Shown here: piece after piece, positions 32,896-41,807 of the stretch | Layout of the letters: every line of letters starts with the position of its first letter | Numbering within the stretch: position 1 is the stretch's first letter | NCBI GenBank assembly: GCA_031264075.1 | Contig: JAISEO010000098.1 | Span: 1 to 43,292, forward strand | Length of the DNA stretch: 43,292 nt | Direction of reading: 5' to 3' | DNA from: Coriobacteriales bacterium | GTDB taxonomy: Bacteria > Actinomycetota > Coriobacteriia > Coriobacteriales > UBA8131 | Position numbers and translations under genes: made by a program | The notes under the pieces: generated by a model | The model's database searches: none | Told to the model about the DNA's origin: nothing | Seen by the model: the letters and a program-made list of their open reading frames with translations, nothing else

Positions 32896-34698
32896 CTACT
32901 CACCTCCGAGTATCTTGAGTGTGTCGCGCGCGGTATCGTATCCGTTGGTGATGGACGAGCAGAAGCCGTGAGCCCGTCGCCCAAAGCCTCCCACAAAGTC
33001 CAGCCCGGGCACGTACTGCTCCTCACGTATGCGGAGCGTGCGCGGCACGATGCCGTCCAGCACGGTCATCTCATAGCCGTAGATGTTGCCAAACGGCGTG
33101 CCGGAATAATGCACATAGGTTGCCGGCGTGGCAATCTCTATCTCCTCGATATGCTCGCGGATGCGGGCACCGGTGATGCTCTCAAACAGGGTGATGAGGC
33201 CGTCGGTAAACTCCTCCTTGTTCCTCTGATAGCCGGACGCACCCGTGTGGCCCACCATGGCCTCAGGGTCGTAGAGGCAGGTAAAGTTCATCTGGCAGCG
33301 GTCGGGCCCGGTAAGGCCGGGAATGGCAATGTCGGGGCAGGTCACACTGATCTTCGTGGAGATCTGCCACCGTCTCGAGAGCTCGTAGATGCGCGCCGTG
33401 TCCATGTCCTCCGAGAAGAAGAGCTCGTAGCTCTCAATGCCCATCTCCTCCGGCAGCGCGTCGAGCCCCAGGTAAACGCCAAAGGGTGAGGCACCGAGCG
33501 TGCGTGCTCCCGTAAGCCTGAGAGCCTCCTCCGGCACGGTGCCATGGGGCATCATCTTGGCAAAGACCGTGTTGGGGGAGAGGTTACACAGCACCCGTCG
33601 GGCATACATCTGCTCGCCCGAGCTGGTCTCGACGCCTATGACGGCGCCGTTCTCGACCAGCAGCCCCACAATCGCAACATCGGTTTCCACCTGTGCGCCC
33701 AATTCGCGCAGCCGCATCTCCATGTCAATTGCCAGGGCATGCGAGGTTTTGTTGATGATGTGTGCGCCGTCGCGGATATAGAGGTAGAGCATGAGCGCCC
33801 ACACGGTAAAGCTCGTCTTGTCGAGCCGCCGTGTAACATACCCATAGTAGGCGCTCATGAGGTCCTTGGTGAGCGGCGAGAAGCCCAAGGCGTTATAGAC
33901 ATCCTCAACCGAGTAGGCCGCCGTTCTGAGGAAGGAACTGTACTTCGTGGCCATGACCAGAGGGTTGGGGTTCATGTCGCTGCTCTGGATATACATGAGC
34001 GCGTCATAGATCTCGCCGCACAGGGTAAAGAGGTTGCGCACCTTGGGCCCTTGCCCCGGTTCAAGTTCCTCAATGGCCGCGATGGCGTTTTCTATGCCAA
34101 AAGGCATCGTAAAGTCAATGCCCCACTTGCTGAGTATGACACGATACGCGTCGGGAACCCGCACGTACTCGGGAAACACACCCAGGCTGTCGAGGATGGT
34201 GCGTACGCCGCCAAAGCTTGCGCCATTGGTGCCGTCGCCGCATTCGCAGAGCTCGTGCAGGCTCACCTCAAACTCATAGCGGCCACGGACGAAGCTGCTC
34301 GCATAGCCGCCGGTGAGATTGTGCTGTTCAAGGAGCAGAACGTCCACGTCGTTGTTGGCAAGCTCCAGCGCCGCCGTCATGCCACCCACGCCGCTTCCCA
34401 CCACGATGACGTCGTACGCGTCCTTGAAGCGGGGGTGCCTGCGTTGCTGTTGCTGCCGCTCGTGCCACTCGCGTTGCTGCTCGCGCTGTACGTGATGGCC
34501 ATGCCGCCCGAAACGGGCATGCGGTGGATGCGGTTTGCCATGGGGAGGATGGTCGTGACGATCGTGCCTGCTGTGACGGTCGTGGTGGTCGCGCTGCTCG
34601 TGGTCGTCGTGCCTGCGGGGGCCGTGGTGCTCGTGCCGGGTATGATGCTGGCCGCACTGGCCGCGCTGATCGCGCTGTATACGCTGCTGTTTACTCAT
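32896..34698 (-). CDS. CrtI/CrtISO-like FAD oxidoreductase with histidine-rich N-terminus
   Basis: A 600-residue flavoprotein of the phytoene desaturase / all-trans-retinol saturase type. The FAD dinucleotide fold begins at residue 95 (YDVIVVGSGVGGMTAALELA) with Glu at LLLEQHNLTGGYASSF, and the C-terminal FAD motif is near VPGLDFVGGFGRRAHGFCSSITNGYD. Before it, residues 1-92 contain about 21 histidines mixed with Arg, Gln, Asp and Pro (for example RHSRHDRHDHPPHGKPHPPH). This is a likely metal-binding or disordered extension. The substrate is unknown; hydrophobic polyenes or lipids are typical for the family. GAGG precedes the ATG. It is probably co-transcribed with the downstream reductase and divergent from a GntR-type regulator. 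Confidence 0.9.
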   Translation of the reverse strand: MSKQQRIQRDQRGQCGQHHTRHEHHGPRRHDDHEQRDHHDRHSRHDRHDHPPHGKPHPPHARFGRHGHHVQREQQREWHERQQQQRRHPRFKDAYDVIVVGSGVGGMTAALELANNDVDVLLLEQHNLTGGYASSFVRGRYEFEVSLHELCECGDGTNGASFGGVRTILDSLGVFPEYVRVPDAYRVILSKWGIDFTMPFGIENAIAAIEELEPGQGPKVRNLFTLCGEIYDALMYIQSSDMNPNPLVMATKYSSFLRTAAYSVEDVYNALGFSPLTKDLMSAYYGYVTRRLDKTSFTVWALMLYLYIRDGAHIINKTSHALAIDMEMRLRELGAQVETDVAIVGLLVENGAVIGVETSSGEQMYARRVLCNLSPNTVFAKMMPHGTVPEEALRLTGARTLGASPFGVYLGLDALPEEMGIESYELFFSEDMDTARIYELSRRWQISTKISVTCPDIAIPGLTGPDRCQMNFTCLYDPEAMVGHTGASGYQRNKEEFTDGLITLFESITGARIREHIEEIEIATPATYVHYSGTPFGNIYGYEMTVLDGIVPRTLRIREEQYVPGLDFVGGFGRRAHGFCSSITNGYDTARDTLKILGGE

Positions 34699-34744
34699 AC
34701 TGTCAACCTCGTCTCTTGTTCAATCACGGTGAGATATTGTTGGC

Positions 34745-34856
34745 TATACCAGAAACCACATACCAAGAGAGTGACAAGATTTCAACGTAAAGTCAAGAAA
34801 GATGCGGCAAAAGGTTAGTATTCACGGTGGTTTCTCATTTGGTATATGGTATATAC
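34745..34856. promoter_or_regulatory. Divergent control region with TGGTATA-like half-sites
   Basis: Between the flavoprotein and its divergent regulator gene, TATACCA (34745-34751) and CATACCA (34759-34765) face two direct TGGTATA copies (34840-34853). The latter also form GTATA-N5-TATAC (34842-34856). TGGT...ACCA palindromes are common operators of FadR-subfamily GntR regulators, so these are candidate binding sites controlling both directions. Confidence 0.45.
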
Positions 34857-34895
34857 ACTTGAGGCGCACGTGCGGAATAGGAGATTGGACAACCT

Positions 34896-35618
34896 ATGCC
34901 CTTCAGAAAACTGGAAGCCCCATCACTCAAAGAGCTCTTTGTGCGCGAGTTGCGCGAGGACATACTCTCCGGAGAACTTGCCGTTGGCGTAAGGCTGCCG
35001 CCCGAGCGTGAGCTGGCACTTGCGATGGGTGTCTCGCGGGCTGTCATCAACGGCGGCATCCGCGAACTCGCGCGCACCGGCTTTGTTGAGATAATCCCGC
35101 GCAGGGGCACATTTGTGGCGGACTATAAGCGCCATGGTCGCATGGAAACGCTCACGGCGGTTATCGAGTACAACAACGGCCATCTTGACCCCGTCATACT
35201 TGATTCCATCTATGAGATGCGCACTGTCATTGAGCGACATCTGGCAGAGCTTGCCGCACGCCGTCACTCTGCAGAGGACCTGGCTGAGCTGCGCGACCAG
35301 CTGGAGATAATCGCCGCCAGCGACGATATGGAGGTGCTGGTTGAGGCCACAACCGAGTTCTATCACCTGCTGGCGCTGGCCTCCGGCAACATCATTTACC
35401 CCCTTAATATGCAGGCGTATCGCCCGTTGTACCTGGCAATGTTTCGCCGCGTCTATGAGCGCAGCAGCAAGGCGGAGCGGGTAGCCCAACTCACCGTGCT
35501 CTGCGAGTGTCTGGAAGCGGGCAACGCCGAGGCCGCCGCCGACACTGTCTCCGCCATCATAGAATGGGGACGGGGCATAGTACTGGGCGGTGGGCCTCCA
35601 ACCACAGCCGATGTGTAG
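34896..35618 (+). CDS. FadR-subfamily GntR transcriptional regulator
   Basis: A 240-residue repressor/activator. Residues 9-72 are the GntR winged helix: LFVRELREDILSGELAVGVRLPPERELALAMGVSRAVINGGIRELARTGFVEIIPRRGTFVAD. Residues 88-230 are an all-helical FCD effector domain (YEMRTVIERHLAELAARRHS, EFYHLLALASGN). It is divergent from the His-rich flavoprotein/reductase pair, the usual position for a local regulator, and probably senses a small carboxylate or lipid-related ligand. AGGAG lies 12 bases before the ATG, slightly far. No autoregulation is proven, but operator-like repeats lie just upstream. Confidence 0.93.
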   Translation: MPFRKLEAPSLKELFVRELREDILSGELAVGVRLPPERELALAMGVSRAVINGGIRELARTGFVEIIPRRGTFVADYKRHGRMETLTAVIEYNNGHLDPVILDSIYEMRTVIERHLAELAARRHSAEDLAELRDQLEIIAASDDMEVLVEATTEFYHLLALASGNIIYPLNMQAYRPLYLAMFRRVYERSSKAERVAQLTVLCECLEAGNAEAAADTVSAIIEWGRGIVLGGGPPTTADV

Positions 35619-36033
35619 CACGCAAGGGCCTATTCTGCGGCATCGCACGGGCACTCCCCTACCTCAGACTCCTCTCATCTTCCACCGGGCAGAAATATCT
35701 CGCAGAATCTCATTCTTTTCCCTTTGTCGCGCACATCTTGCGTACAAAATGCTGTATCGTGGTCTCATGCACTCCTACAGCAATAAAACGTAGTTGATAC
35801 GCCAGCAGACAGGTTGGTGTAGCGAGTTGCGCTCTCGCCATGCGAGGCTGCTTTCTGAGACCGCAAGAGGCAGACCCACAAGACGGCGGAGGCTGCCCTG
35901 CGGGGCTGCCCTACAAGGTCGTCGTCGGAAACTGACAGAGGCGGACGCAGGAGACAGGCGCGCGACGGGAGGTTTTGTTGGAAGGAATTGGCTGCCGTCA
36001 AGGTGCAGCCGGGAGAGAATCCGGAGGAATGCA
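35619..36033 (+). promoter_or_regulatory. Long gene-free leader with several stems before the purine importer
   Basis: No gene is supported in these 415 bases. An open frame runs through the second half but lacks any protein-like character. Several stems are possible: GCGAG/CTCGC near 35822-35838, GGC-TG-CCC-TGC-GGG-GCT-GCC at 35891-35910, GGCTGC/GCAGCC at 35990-36010 with a nine-base loop, and CCGG/CCGG at 36009-36024. The last borders the GGAGG ribosome-binding site, so the leader may control translation. It does not match the purine riboswitch core. A promoter could not be placed with confidence. Confidence 0.4.
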
Positions 36034-37227
36034 ATGAAGAAGAAAGCACTCGCGATTGTATGGTTGACGGTGATGGCGCTGGCGGCGTTCATGCTGGTTG
36101 GTTGCGGCGAGCCCGCGGCTTCAAGTGGCAGTGCCAGCAGCGGCGGCGGAACAGATTCGGTAGCCGCAACCGGACCCAGCTATGAAACCGTCAAGGTAGG
36201 ATTCGTACACATCTCAGACCCCAGCGACATGGGCTACACCTACAACCACGACCTCGGTACACAACAGATGCAGGCCAACCTTGGGCTCAGCGCCGACCAG
36301 ATTATCAGTAAGTACAACGTTCCGGAGGGAGCGGAATGCGATACCGCCCTGCGCGAGCTCGTTGATGCGGGCTGCAACATCATCTTTGCCACCAGCTTTG
36401 GCTTTGAGGACTACGTCAAGGAGATAGCGGCTGAGTATCCCGAGGTACAGTTCTGCCACGCCACCGGCTATCAGGCCGCAAGCTCCGGCCTCCCCAATTT
36501 TCACAACTACTTCGCCTCCATCTACGAGGGACGCTATCTGGCCGGCATAGCCGCGGGCCTTAAGACCGAGAGCAATCAGCTCGGTTATGTGGCGGCCTTT
36601 CCCTTTGCAGAGGTTATCAGCGGCTACACGGCGTTTTATCTGGGAGCCAAGAGCGTTAATCCTGAGGTGACCATGGACATCATGTACACCAACTCCTGGA
36701 ACGACCCCACCGTTGAGTCGCAGGTGGCCAAGGCCCTCATCGACCGGGGCTGCGACGTCATCTCCCAGCACTCAGACTCCACAGCACCGGCCACCACCGC
36801 CGAGGAGAACGGCGTATGGCAGGTGGGCTACAACAACGACATGATCTCCGCCGCACCCAATGCCTCGCTCATCTCTGCCCGCATCGACTGGAGCGTCTAC
36901 CTCACCGAGACCGTGAGCGCACTGGTTGAGGGCACGGAGATCCCGGTTGACTGGTGCAAGGGCATTGCCGACAATGTTGTCTACCTCAGCCCGCTCAACA
37001 CGGCTATTGCGGCCAGCGACACCCAGGCAGCCATAGACGACGCGGCGGCGGCCATCAAGAATGGCAGTCTCAAGGTCTTTGCCGGCCCGCTCCTTGGTTC
37101 CGGTGTGGATTTTGACAACAACCCCGTGAGCATCGACATACCGGCAGGCGAGTATTACAAGGAGCAGGAGGAGGCCTCGGCACCTTCCTGGAACTACATC
37201 ATCAGCGGTTGTACCGTTATTGAGTAG
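36034..37227 (+). CDS. BMP-family (PnrA-like) purine nucleoside binding lipoprotein
   Basis: Substrate-binding component of the importer encoded downstream. From the ATG at 36034 (strong GGAGG ribosome-binding site) it is 397 residues: lipoprotein signal with lipobox LVGC (Cys at about 19), a Ser/Gly linker, then a Bmp/Med domain: VKVGFVHISDPSDMGYTYNHD, IIFATSFGFEDYVKEIA, PEVQFCHATGY, NYFASIYEGRYLAGIAAG and LGYVAAFPFAEVISGYTAFYLGA. The frame is open 240 bp upstream, but that part lacks signal-peptide logic. The xanthine phosphoribosyltransferase at the end of the cluster suggests purine (nucleo)bases or nucleosides as cargo. Confidence 0.94.
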   Translation: MKKKALAIVWLTVMALAAFMLVGCGEPAASSGSASSGGGTDSVAATGPSYETVKVGFVHISDPSDMGYTYNHDLGTQQMQANLGLSADQIISKYNVPEGAECDTALRELVDAGCNIIFATSFGFEDYVKEIAAEYPEVQFCHATGYQAASSGLPNFHNYFASIYEGRYLAGIAAGLKTESNQLGYVAAFPFAEVISGYTAFYLGAKSVNPEVTMDIMYTNSWNDPTVESQVAKALIDRGCDVISQHSDSTAPATTAEENGVWQVGYNNDMISAAPNASLISARIDWSVYLTETVSALVEGTEIPVDWCKGIADNVVYLSPLNTAIAASDTQAAIDDAAAAIKNGSLKVFAGPLLGSGVDFDNNPVSIDIPAGEYYKEQEEASAPSWNYIISGCTVIE

Positions 37228-37304
37228 AGACAACAGCGCGTACGCCACGAGTGAGTACCGTTGCGGTGTACGTGCAGGCACAGCGTGAGGGACAAGATGC
37301 AGCC

Positions 37305-37343
37305 GAGCAGCCGGAGACGACACCACCGTATCTCCGACTGCTC
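37305..37343 (+). other. Strong intergenic stem-loop between binding protein and ATPase genes
   Basis: GAGCAG (37305-37310) and CGGAGA (37312-37317) pair with TCTCCG (37331-37336) and CTGCTC (37338-37343), twelve pairs with one internal mismatch and a 13-base loop. No long T run follows (GTTGGTTAG). Such structures after binding-protein genes often protect the upstream mRNA or partly stop transcription, raising the binding protein to membrane protein ratio. Confidence 0.6.
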
Positions 37344-37373
37344 GTTGGTTAGAGGGTCAAAGGAAGAGCGTCA

Positions 37374-39074
37374 ATGACGGACACCGTTGCGGTTTGCATG
37401 GAGCATATCACCAAGACCTTTGGCAAGGTCTGTGCCAATAGAGACGTGAGCCTTGACCTGAGGCGAGGCGAGATACTGGCGCTCCTCGGAGAAAACGGCA
37501 GCGGCAAGACCTCGCTCGTCAACATGCTCTCGGGCATTTACTTTCCCGATTCCGGCGAGATTTTCGTGCACGGCAAGAGGGTCATGATCCGCTCACCAAA
37601 AGACGCCTCTAACCTGGGCATTGGCATGATACATCAGCACTTCAAGCTCGTGGAGGTGTTCTCGGCTGCCGAGAACATCGTCCTGGGACAGCCGGGCAGC
37701 CTGTTCATGAGCAAAAAGCGCATCGAGGCCGAGGTAGCCGCCCTGGCACAGCGCTACGGCTTTGAGATAGACCCTGCCAAGAAGGTCTACGCCATGTCGG
37801 TCTCCGAGAAGCAGACCGTGGAGATAATCAAGATACTCTACCGAGGCGCGGACATCCTCATACTCGACGAGCCCACGGCCGTGCTGACGCCCCATGAGAC
37901 CGAGAAGCTCTTCGCGGTCATGCGCAAGATGAAGGATGACGGCAAGTCGCTCATCATCATCACACATAAACTGGGCGAGGTCATGGCGGTGTCAGACCGG
38001 GTGGAGGTGCTGCGTAAGGGCGAGTATATCGCCACGGTCAACACCCGGGATACCGGGCAGGCAGAGCTTACCGAGATGATGGTGGGCCGCCCGATAAGCC
38101 TGAGGATAGAGCGGCCCGAGCGGCCCGTGGGCGAGGAACGCTTACAGGTGGTGGACCTCAGCTGTCTCAATGCGGAGGGGTTCAAGGCCCTGGACAAAGT
38201 GAGCTTTTCTGTGTTTGGCGGCGAGATACTCGGCATCGCTGGCATTGCCGGCAGCGGGCAAAAGGAGCTCTGCGAGTCGGTGGCGGGCCTGTACCCCAGC
38301 ATCGGCGGTGCCGTATTGATGAAAAGCGAGTACGAGGGGGAGCCGGTCATGGAGCCCATCCTCGGGCTCAAGCCGGATGTCGTCTCAAGCAAGGGCATCT
38401 CGATGGCCTTTGTTCCCGAGGATCGGCTGGGCATGGGCCTTGTCGCCTCTCTGGATATTACCGACAACGTCATGCTCCGCAGCTATAAGAATGGCAGAGG
38501 CCCTTTCGTCGATCGCAAGCGCCCCCGCGCACTGGCCGAATACCTTATCGAGCAGCTGGAGATAGTTGCGACCGGGCCCGGTGCCATCGTAGGACGGCTC
38601 TCCGGCGGCAATGTGCAGAAGGTGCTGATTGGCCGCGAGATAGCGCAGGATCCCACGGTGCTCATGGTCGCCTATCCCGTGCGCGGCCTCGACATCAACT
38701 CGTCGTACAAGATATACGACCTCCTCAACGAGCAGAAGAAGAAGGGCGTGGCCGTGGTCTTTATCGGGGAGGACCTGGACGTGCTGCTGGAACTCTCCGA
38801 CCGGCTCCTCGTGCTGAGCGGCGGCAGGGTCTCCGGCGTGGTTGACCCCCGCACGGTTACCAAGGAGGAGGTAGGCCTGATGATGGTGCAGGATCTTTCC
38901 CGTGCGTCCGATGGAGAGGAAGCGCCTCCGCCTGAGCAACTCAGGCTGGACCTTCAGATGCAGGGCGTGAGGCCGGGCGATGATCCTGGCAGCGGGCTGG
39001 GCGATGTTCCCCACAGCACACAGAACGTGGCGAGCGACGGACACAGCGATGGGGCAGAAAGGCGCGAGCCGTGA
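37374..39074 (+). CDS. Nucleoside/sugar-type ABC transporter ATPase (two ATPase domains)
   Basis: Energises the BMP-type importer (YufO/NupA/RbsA class). The 566 residues carry two ATPase domains. The first has Walker A GENGSGKTSLVNML, signature YAMSVSEKQTVEI, Walker B ILILDEPTAVLTP and H-loop IIITHKL. The second (about 265-500) has the usual degenerate Walker A (GIAGSGQKEL), signature RLSGGNVQKVLIGREI and a Walker B VLMVAYPVRGLD in which the catalytic Glu is replaced by Tyr. The last 60 residues are a Pro/Gly/Asp-rich tail without family match. The ATG has AAAGGAAG upstream. The stop overlaps the GTG of the next permease. Confidence 0.94.
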   Translation: MTDTVAVCMEHITKTFGKVCANRDVSLDLRRGEILALLGENGSGKTSLVNMLSGIYFPDSGEIFVHGKRVMIRSPKDASNLGIGMIHQHFKLVEVFSAAENIVLGQPGSLFMSKKRIEAEVAALAQRYGFEIDPAKKVYAMSVSEKQTVEIIKILYRGADILILDEPTAVLTPHETEKLFAVMRKMKDDGKSLIIITHKLGEVMAVSDRVEVLRKGEYIATVNTRDTGQAELTEMMVGRPISLRIERPERPVGEERLQVVDLSCLNAEGFKALDKVSFSVFGGEILGIAGIAGSGQKELCESVAGLYPSIGGAVLMKSEYEGEPVMEPILGLKPDVVSSKGISMAFVPEDRLGMGLVASLDITDNVMLRSYKNGRGPFVDRKRPRALAEYLIEQLEIVATGPGAIVGRLSGGNVQKVLIGREIAQDPTVLMVAYPVRGLDINSSYKIYDLLNEQKKKGVAVVFIGEDLDVLLELSDRLLVLSGGRVSGVVDPRTVTKEEVGLMMVQDLSRASDGEEAPPPEQLRLDLQMQGVRPGDDPGSGLGDVPHSTQNVASDGHSDGAERREP

Positions 39075-40186
39075 GCCAGAAGCAGCGCAAAGGCAGGGAG
39101 CCGCTCATCCGCATGGTCAAGCGCGACGACCTCTCGACGCGCAGGGCATGGTGCTACCGCGGCATCGCCTTTGTGCTGGCACTCATCACCGGCGGCCTGC
39201 TCATCCTCGCGCTCGGACACAATCCCTTCAGCGTCTACAGAGATATGGTGGTGGGAGCCTGGGGCTCGGCCACCGTCATCCGGGAGACCATCAAGCTCAC
39301 CGTGCCCCTGCTCATCACCTCGCTGGCCTTGGCCCTGGCCTTTAAGATGCAGTTCTGGAATATCGGTGGTGAGGGACAGATCATGGTGGGTGCCATGGCG
39401 GCCGGCCTCTTTGGCTTCTTTGCCGCCGAGATCTTCTCCACTCCCGTGTTGATAGGGCTCATGCTCGTGGCCGGCATGATTGCCGGCGGCATCTACGGCC
39501 TCATCCCCGCCTTTTTCAAGGCAAAATGGAACACCAACGAGACCCTCTTCACGCTGATGCTCAACTACGTGGCGCTGGCCTTTCTCAAGTTTTTGATGAA
39601 CGGCCCCTGGAAGGCGCCGGGCAGCAGTTTTCCCAAGATGCCCATGCTGGTGCCGGGCGGCAGGCTTGAGCAGGTACTGGGCGTGCATTGGGGCTGGATA
39701 CTGGCCCTGGTGCTCGTGGTGGTGGCCTGGTTCTACTTCAACAAGACCAAGCAGGGCTACGAGGTTACCGTCGTGGGCAAGAGTCAGGACACGGCCCGCT
39801 ACGCAGGCATCAACGTCAAGCGCGTCATCATGCGCACGATGTTCATCTCCGGCGCGCTGTGTGGGCTCGTGGGCATGTTGCAGTTCGCCGGCGCGGACTA
39901 TACGATTACCGAGGGCATCACGGGCGGCGTGGGCTTCACCGCCATCATGGTGGCCTGGCTCGCCAAGATGAACCCCTACGGCATGGTGGTGGTGTCGGTG
40001 TTCATCGCCATGCTGGAGCGGGGCTCCAACACCATCCAGACCATCTACAAGATTCCTGCCTCGGCCTCGGATCTGCTCATCGGCATCATCCTGTTCTTCA
40101 TGCTGGGCTGCGAGTTCTTCATCCGGTATCGCATCGTCGTGCGCGGAAGAGGCCCTCGGTCAAGGGAGGAGGCCGGACATGCTTGA
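39071..40186 (+). CDS. ABC permease, BMP-type purine nucleoside importer (first)
   Basis: A 371-residue inner-membrane permease of the BPD_transp_2 family with about eight to ten TM helices. It contains MQFWNIGGEGQIMVGAMAAGLFG, the conserved periplasm-facing segment, and AKWNTNETLFTLMLNYVAL, typical of YufP/NupP-like permeases. YAGINVKRVIMRTMFISGALCGLVGM is also present. The GTG start overlaps the ATPase stop (GTGA), and the end overlaps the second permease by 8 bp, so the membrane subunits are translated together. It pairs with the next gene as a heterodimer. Confidence 0.93.
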   Translation: MSQKQRKGREPLIRMVKRDDLSTRRAWCYRGIAFVLALITGGLLILALGHNPFSVYRDMVVGAWGSATVIRETIKLTVPLLITSLALALAFKMQFWNIGGEGQIMVGAMAAGLFGFFAAEIFSTPVLIGLMLVAGMIAGGIYGLIPAFFKAKWNTNETLFTLMLNYVALAFLKFLMNGPWKAPGSSFPKMPMLVPGGRLEQVLGVHWGWILALVLVVVAWFYFNKTKQGYEVTVVGKSQDTARYAGINVKRVIMRTMFISGALCGLVGMLQFAGADYTITEGITGGVGFTAIMVAWLAKMNPYGMVVVSVFIAMLERGSNTIQTIYKIPASASDLLIGIILFFMLGCEFFIRYRIVVRGRGPRSREEAGHA

Positions 40187-41174
40187 TACGGCCACCACCC
40201 TCGTCATGGCCGCCGTGCTCGCGGGAACCCCGCTGCTCCTCGGTGCCCTCGGCGAGATCCTCACCGAGCGCTCAGGCAACCTCAACCTCGGAGTCGAAGG
40301 CATGATGTTCATGGGAGCCATTACCGGCCTCATTGGCTCGTGGGGCTACGAGCAGGCCATGGCGGCGGCGGGTATTGAGGCCATAGGGGCTGTCTCGGCG
40401 CTGATTTCTCTCCTCGTGTCCTTTATCGCCGGAGGCTTTGGTGCCCTCATCTACAGCTTCCTCACTATCACGCTGCGCGCCAACCAGAATGTCACCGGGC
40501 TGGTGCTCACTATCTTCGGCACGGGCTTTGCCAACTTCTTCGGAGAGTATGTGGGGCTTGCGGCCGGCGGCTATGTGGCCGTGAGTTCCGTGACCAAAGA
40601 GGCCTTCCTGCCGCTCCACATTCCTGTTCTCTCGGACATACCCGTACTGGGCCAGCTGCTCTTTCAGTACAACTGGATAGTCTACTTTGCCATCGGGGTG
40701 GCCGTGGTCATGTCGCTTTTCCTGTTCAAAACCCGTTTTGGACTCAATCTGCGCTCGGTGGGAGAGGACCCTGCCGCCGCCGACGCCGCGGGCATCAATG
40801 TCTCCCGCTACCGCTATATGGCAACGGTCATCGGCGGTGGCATCTGCGGCATCGGCGGCATGTATATGAGCATGGTCACCACGTCGGGCGTCTGGGTGCA
40901 CGGCTGCGTCACGGGTTACGGCTGGCTCGCCGTGGCGCTCGTGATATTTGCCACGTGGAGCCCGCTCCGCGGCATACTCGTGGCGGGCATTTTCGGCGGG
41001 TTGATGATAGTCCGTATGTACATCAGCATCCCGGGCCTGCCGGTGCAGATCTACGAGATGCTGCCGTATATGGCAACCATACTCGTGCTCATAAGCACCA
41101 GCGTCAGACAGAGCAAGGAGCATGCCATGCCTGCCAGCACGGGCCTCAACTACTTCCGAGAAGACCGGGAATAG
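40179..41174 (+). CDS. ABC permease, BMP-type purine nucleoside importer (second)
   Basis: A 331-residue permease of the YufQ/NupQ type: [25 protein letters not shown] near the N-terminus is the signature of this subunit, followed by [29 protein letters not shown] and [39 protein letters not shown]. About nine TM helices. GGAGG precedes the ATG at 40179. The C-terminal residues are hydrophilic and cytoplasmic. Five bases later the phosphoribosyltransferase gene begins. Confidence 0.93.
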   Translation: MLDTATTLVMAAVLAGTPLLLGALGEILTERSGNLNLGVEGMMFMGAITGLIGSWGYEQAMAAAGIEAIGAVSALISLLVSFIAGGFGALIYSFLTITLRANQNVTGLVLTIFGTGFANFFGEYVGLAAGGYVAVSSVTKEAFLPLHIPVLSDIPVLGQLLFQYNWIVYFAIGVAVVMSLFLFKTRFGLNLRSVGEDPAAADAAGINVSRYRYMATVIGGGICGIGGMYMSMVTTSGVWVHGCVTGYGWLAVALVIFATWSPLRGILVAGIFGGLMIVRMYISIPGLPVQIYEMLPYMATILVLISTSVRQSKEHAMPASTGLNYFREDRE

Positions 41175-41179
41175 CGGCC

Positions 41180-41755
41180 ATGGAACTGCTGAAGCAGCGC
41201 ATACTCTCCGACGGGGTCGTGAGTCCCGGCAACGTGCTCAAGGTGGACAGCTTTCTCAATCATCAGATCGACGTAGAGTTGCTCGACGCCATTGCCGAGG
41301 AGTTCTATCGCATCTACGCGGACAAGCCAATAGACAAGGTGCTCACCATTGAGGCGTCGGGCATTGCCATAGCCTGTTTCGCGGCCCAGCGCTTTGGTGC
41401 CCCGCTGGTATTTGCCAAAAAGGCCCAGAGTATCAATCTCGAGGGCGATTCCTATGTCACGCGTATCGAGAGCTACACCCATGGCCGCATCTTTGACGTC
41501 ATAGTCTCCAAGAAGTATCTGGCCGCCGGCGACCATATCCTTATCGTGGATGATTTTCTCGCCAATGCCTGCGCCCTCGACGGCCTCATCGCCATTGCCG
41601 AGGAGGCCGGTGCCGTCATCGAAGGCATTGGCATCGTCATAGAAAAGGGCTTCCAGCGCGGCGGTGCGTCTCTGCGCGAACGGGGCTATCCCCTCTCCTC
41701 GCTCGCCATTATCGAGAGCATGGACGCCGAAACCGGGGAGGTGGTGTTCGGGTAA
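41180..41755 (+). CDS. xpt: Xanthine phosphoribosyltransferase
   Basis: Converts xanthine and PRPP to XMP in purine salvage. The 191 residues align along their whole length with the Xpt family: [55 protein letters not shown] and the PRPP loop [18 protein letters not shown], ending GETGEVVFG-like. The ATG at 41180 lies five bases after the permease stop; upstream in-frame codons belong to the permease in another frame. Being last in the importer operon, it probably traps imported xanthine or xanthine made from imported nucleosides. Confidence 0.95.
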   Translation: MELLKQRILSDGVVSPGNVLKVDSFLNHQIDVELLDAIAEEFYRIYADKPIDKVLTIEASGIAIACFAAQRFGAPLVFAKKAQSINLEGDSYVTRIESYTHGRIFDVIVSKKYLAAGDHILIVDDFLANACALDGLIAIAEEAGAVIEGIGIVIEKGFQRGGASLRERGYPLSSLAIIESMDAETGEVVFG

Positions 41756-41807
41756 TCTTGGGAGTAGCGAGGCATCTCTTCTTCTGCGCAGAATCTTGCG
41801 GGCATCA

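Noticed and set aside
32895-33026. Upstream in-frame extension of the flavin/[2Fe-2S] reductase
   Set aside because: It lies inside the flavoprotein gene, while GGAGGTGAG directly precedes the ATG at 32894.
35940-35960. B12-box-like GCAGGAGACAGGC upstream of the BMP lipoprotein
   Set aside because: The rest of the cobalamin aptamer (GGGAA and GGTG-AATCC elements in the right order before the box) is not there, and the operon is for purines.
35619-36033. Purine (guanine/adenine) riboswitch
   Set aside because: The conserved TATA...GTTTCTACC...loop-loop core could not be found in either half of the leader.
35794-36033. Upstream in-frame extension of the BMP lipoprotein
   Set aside because: It would bury the lipoprotein signal peptide behind 80 Arg-rich residues, and the ATG at 36034 has a strong ribosome-binding site.
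38600-38720. Loss of catalytic Glu in the second ATPase domain of the purine transporter
   Set aside because: The C-terminal domain of this ATPase class normally has a degenerate site, so it is not a defect.
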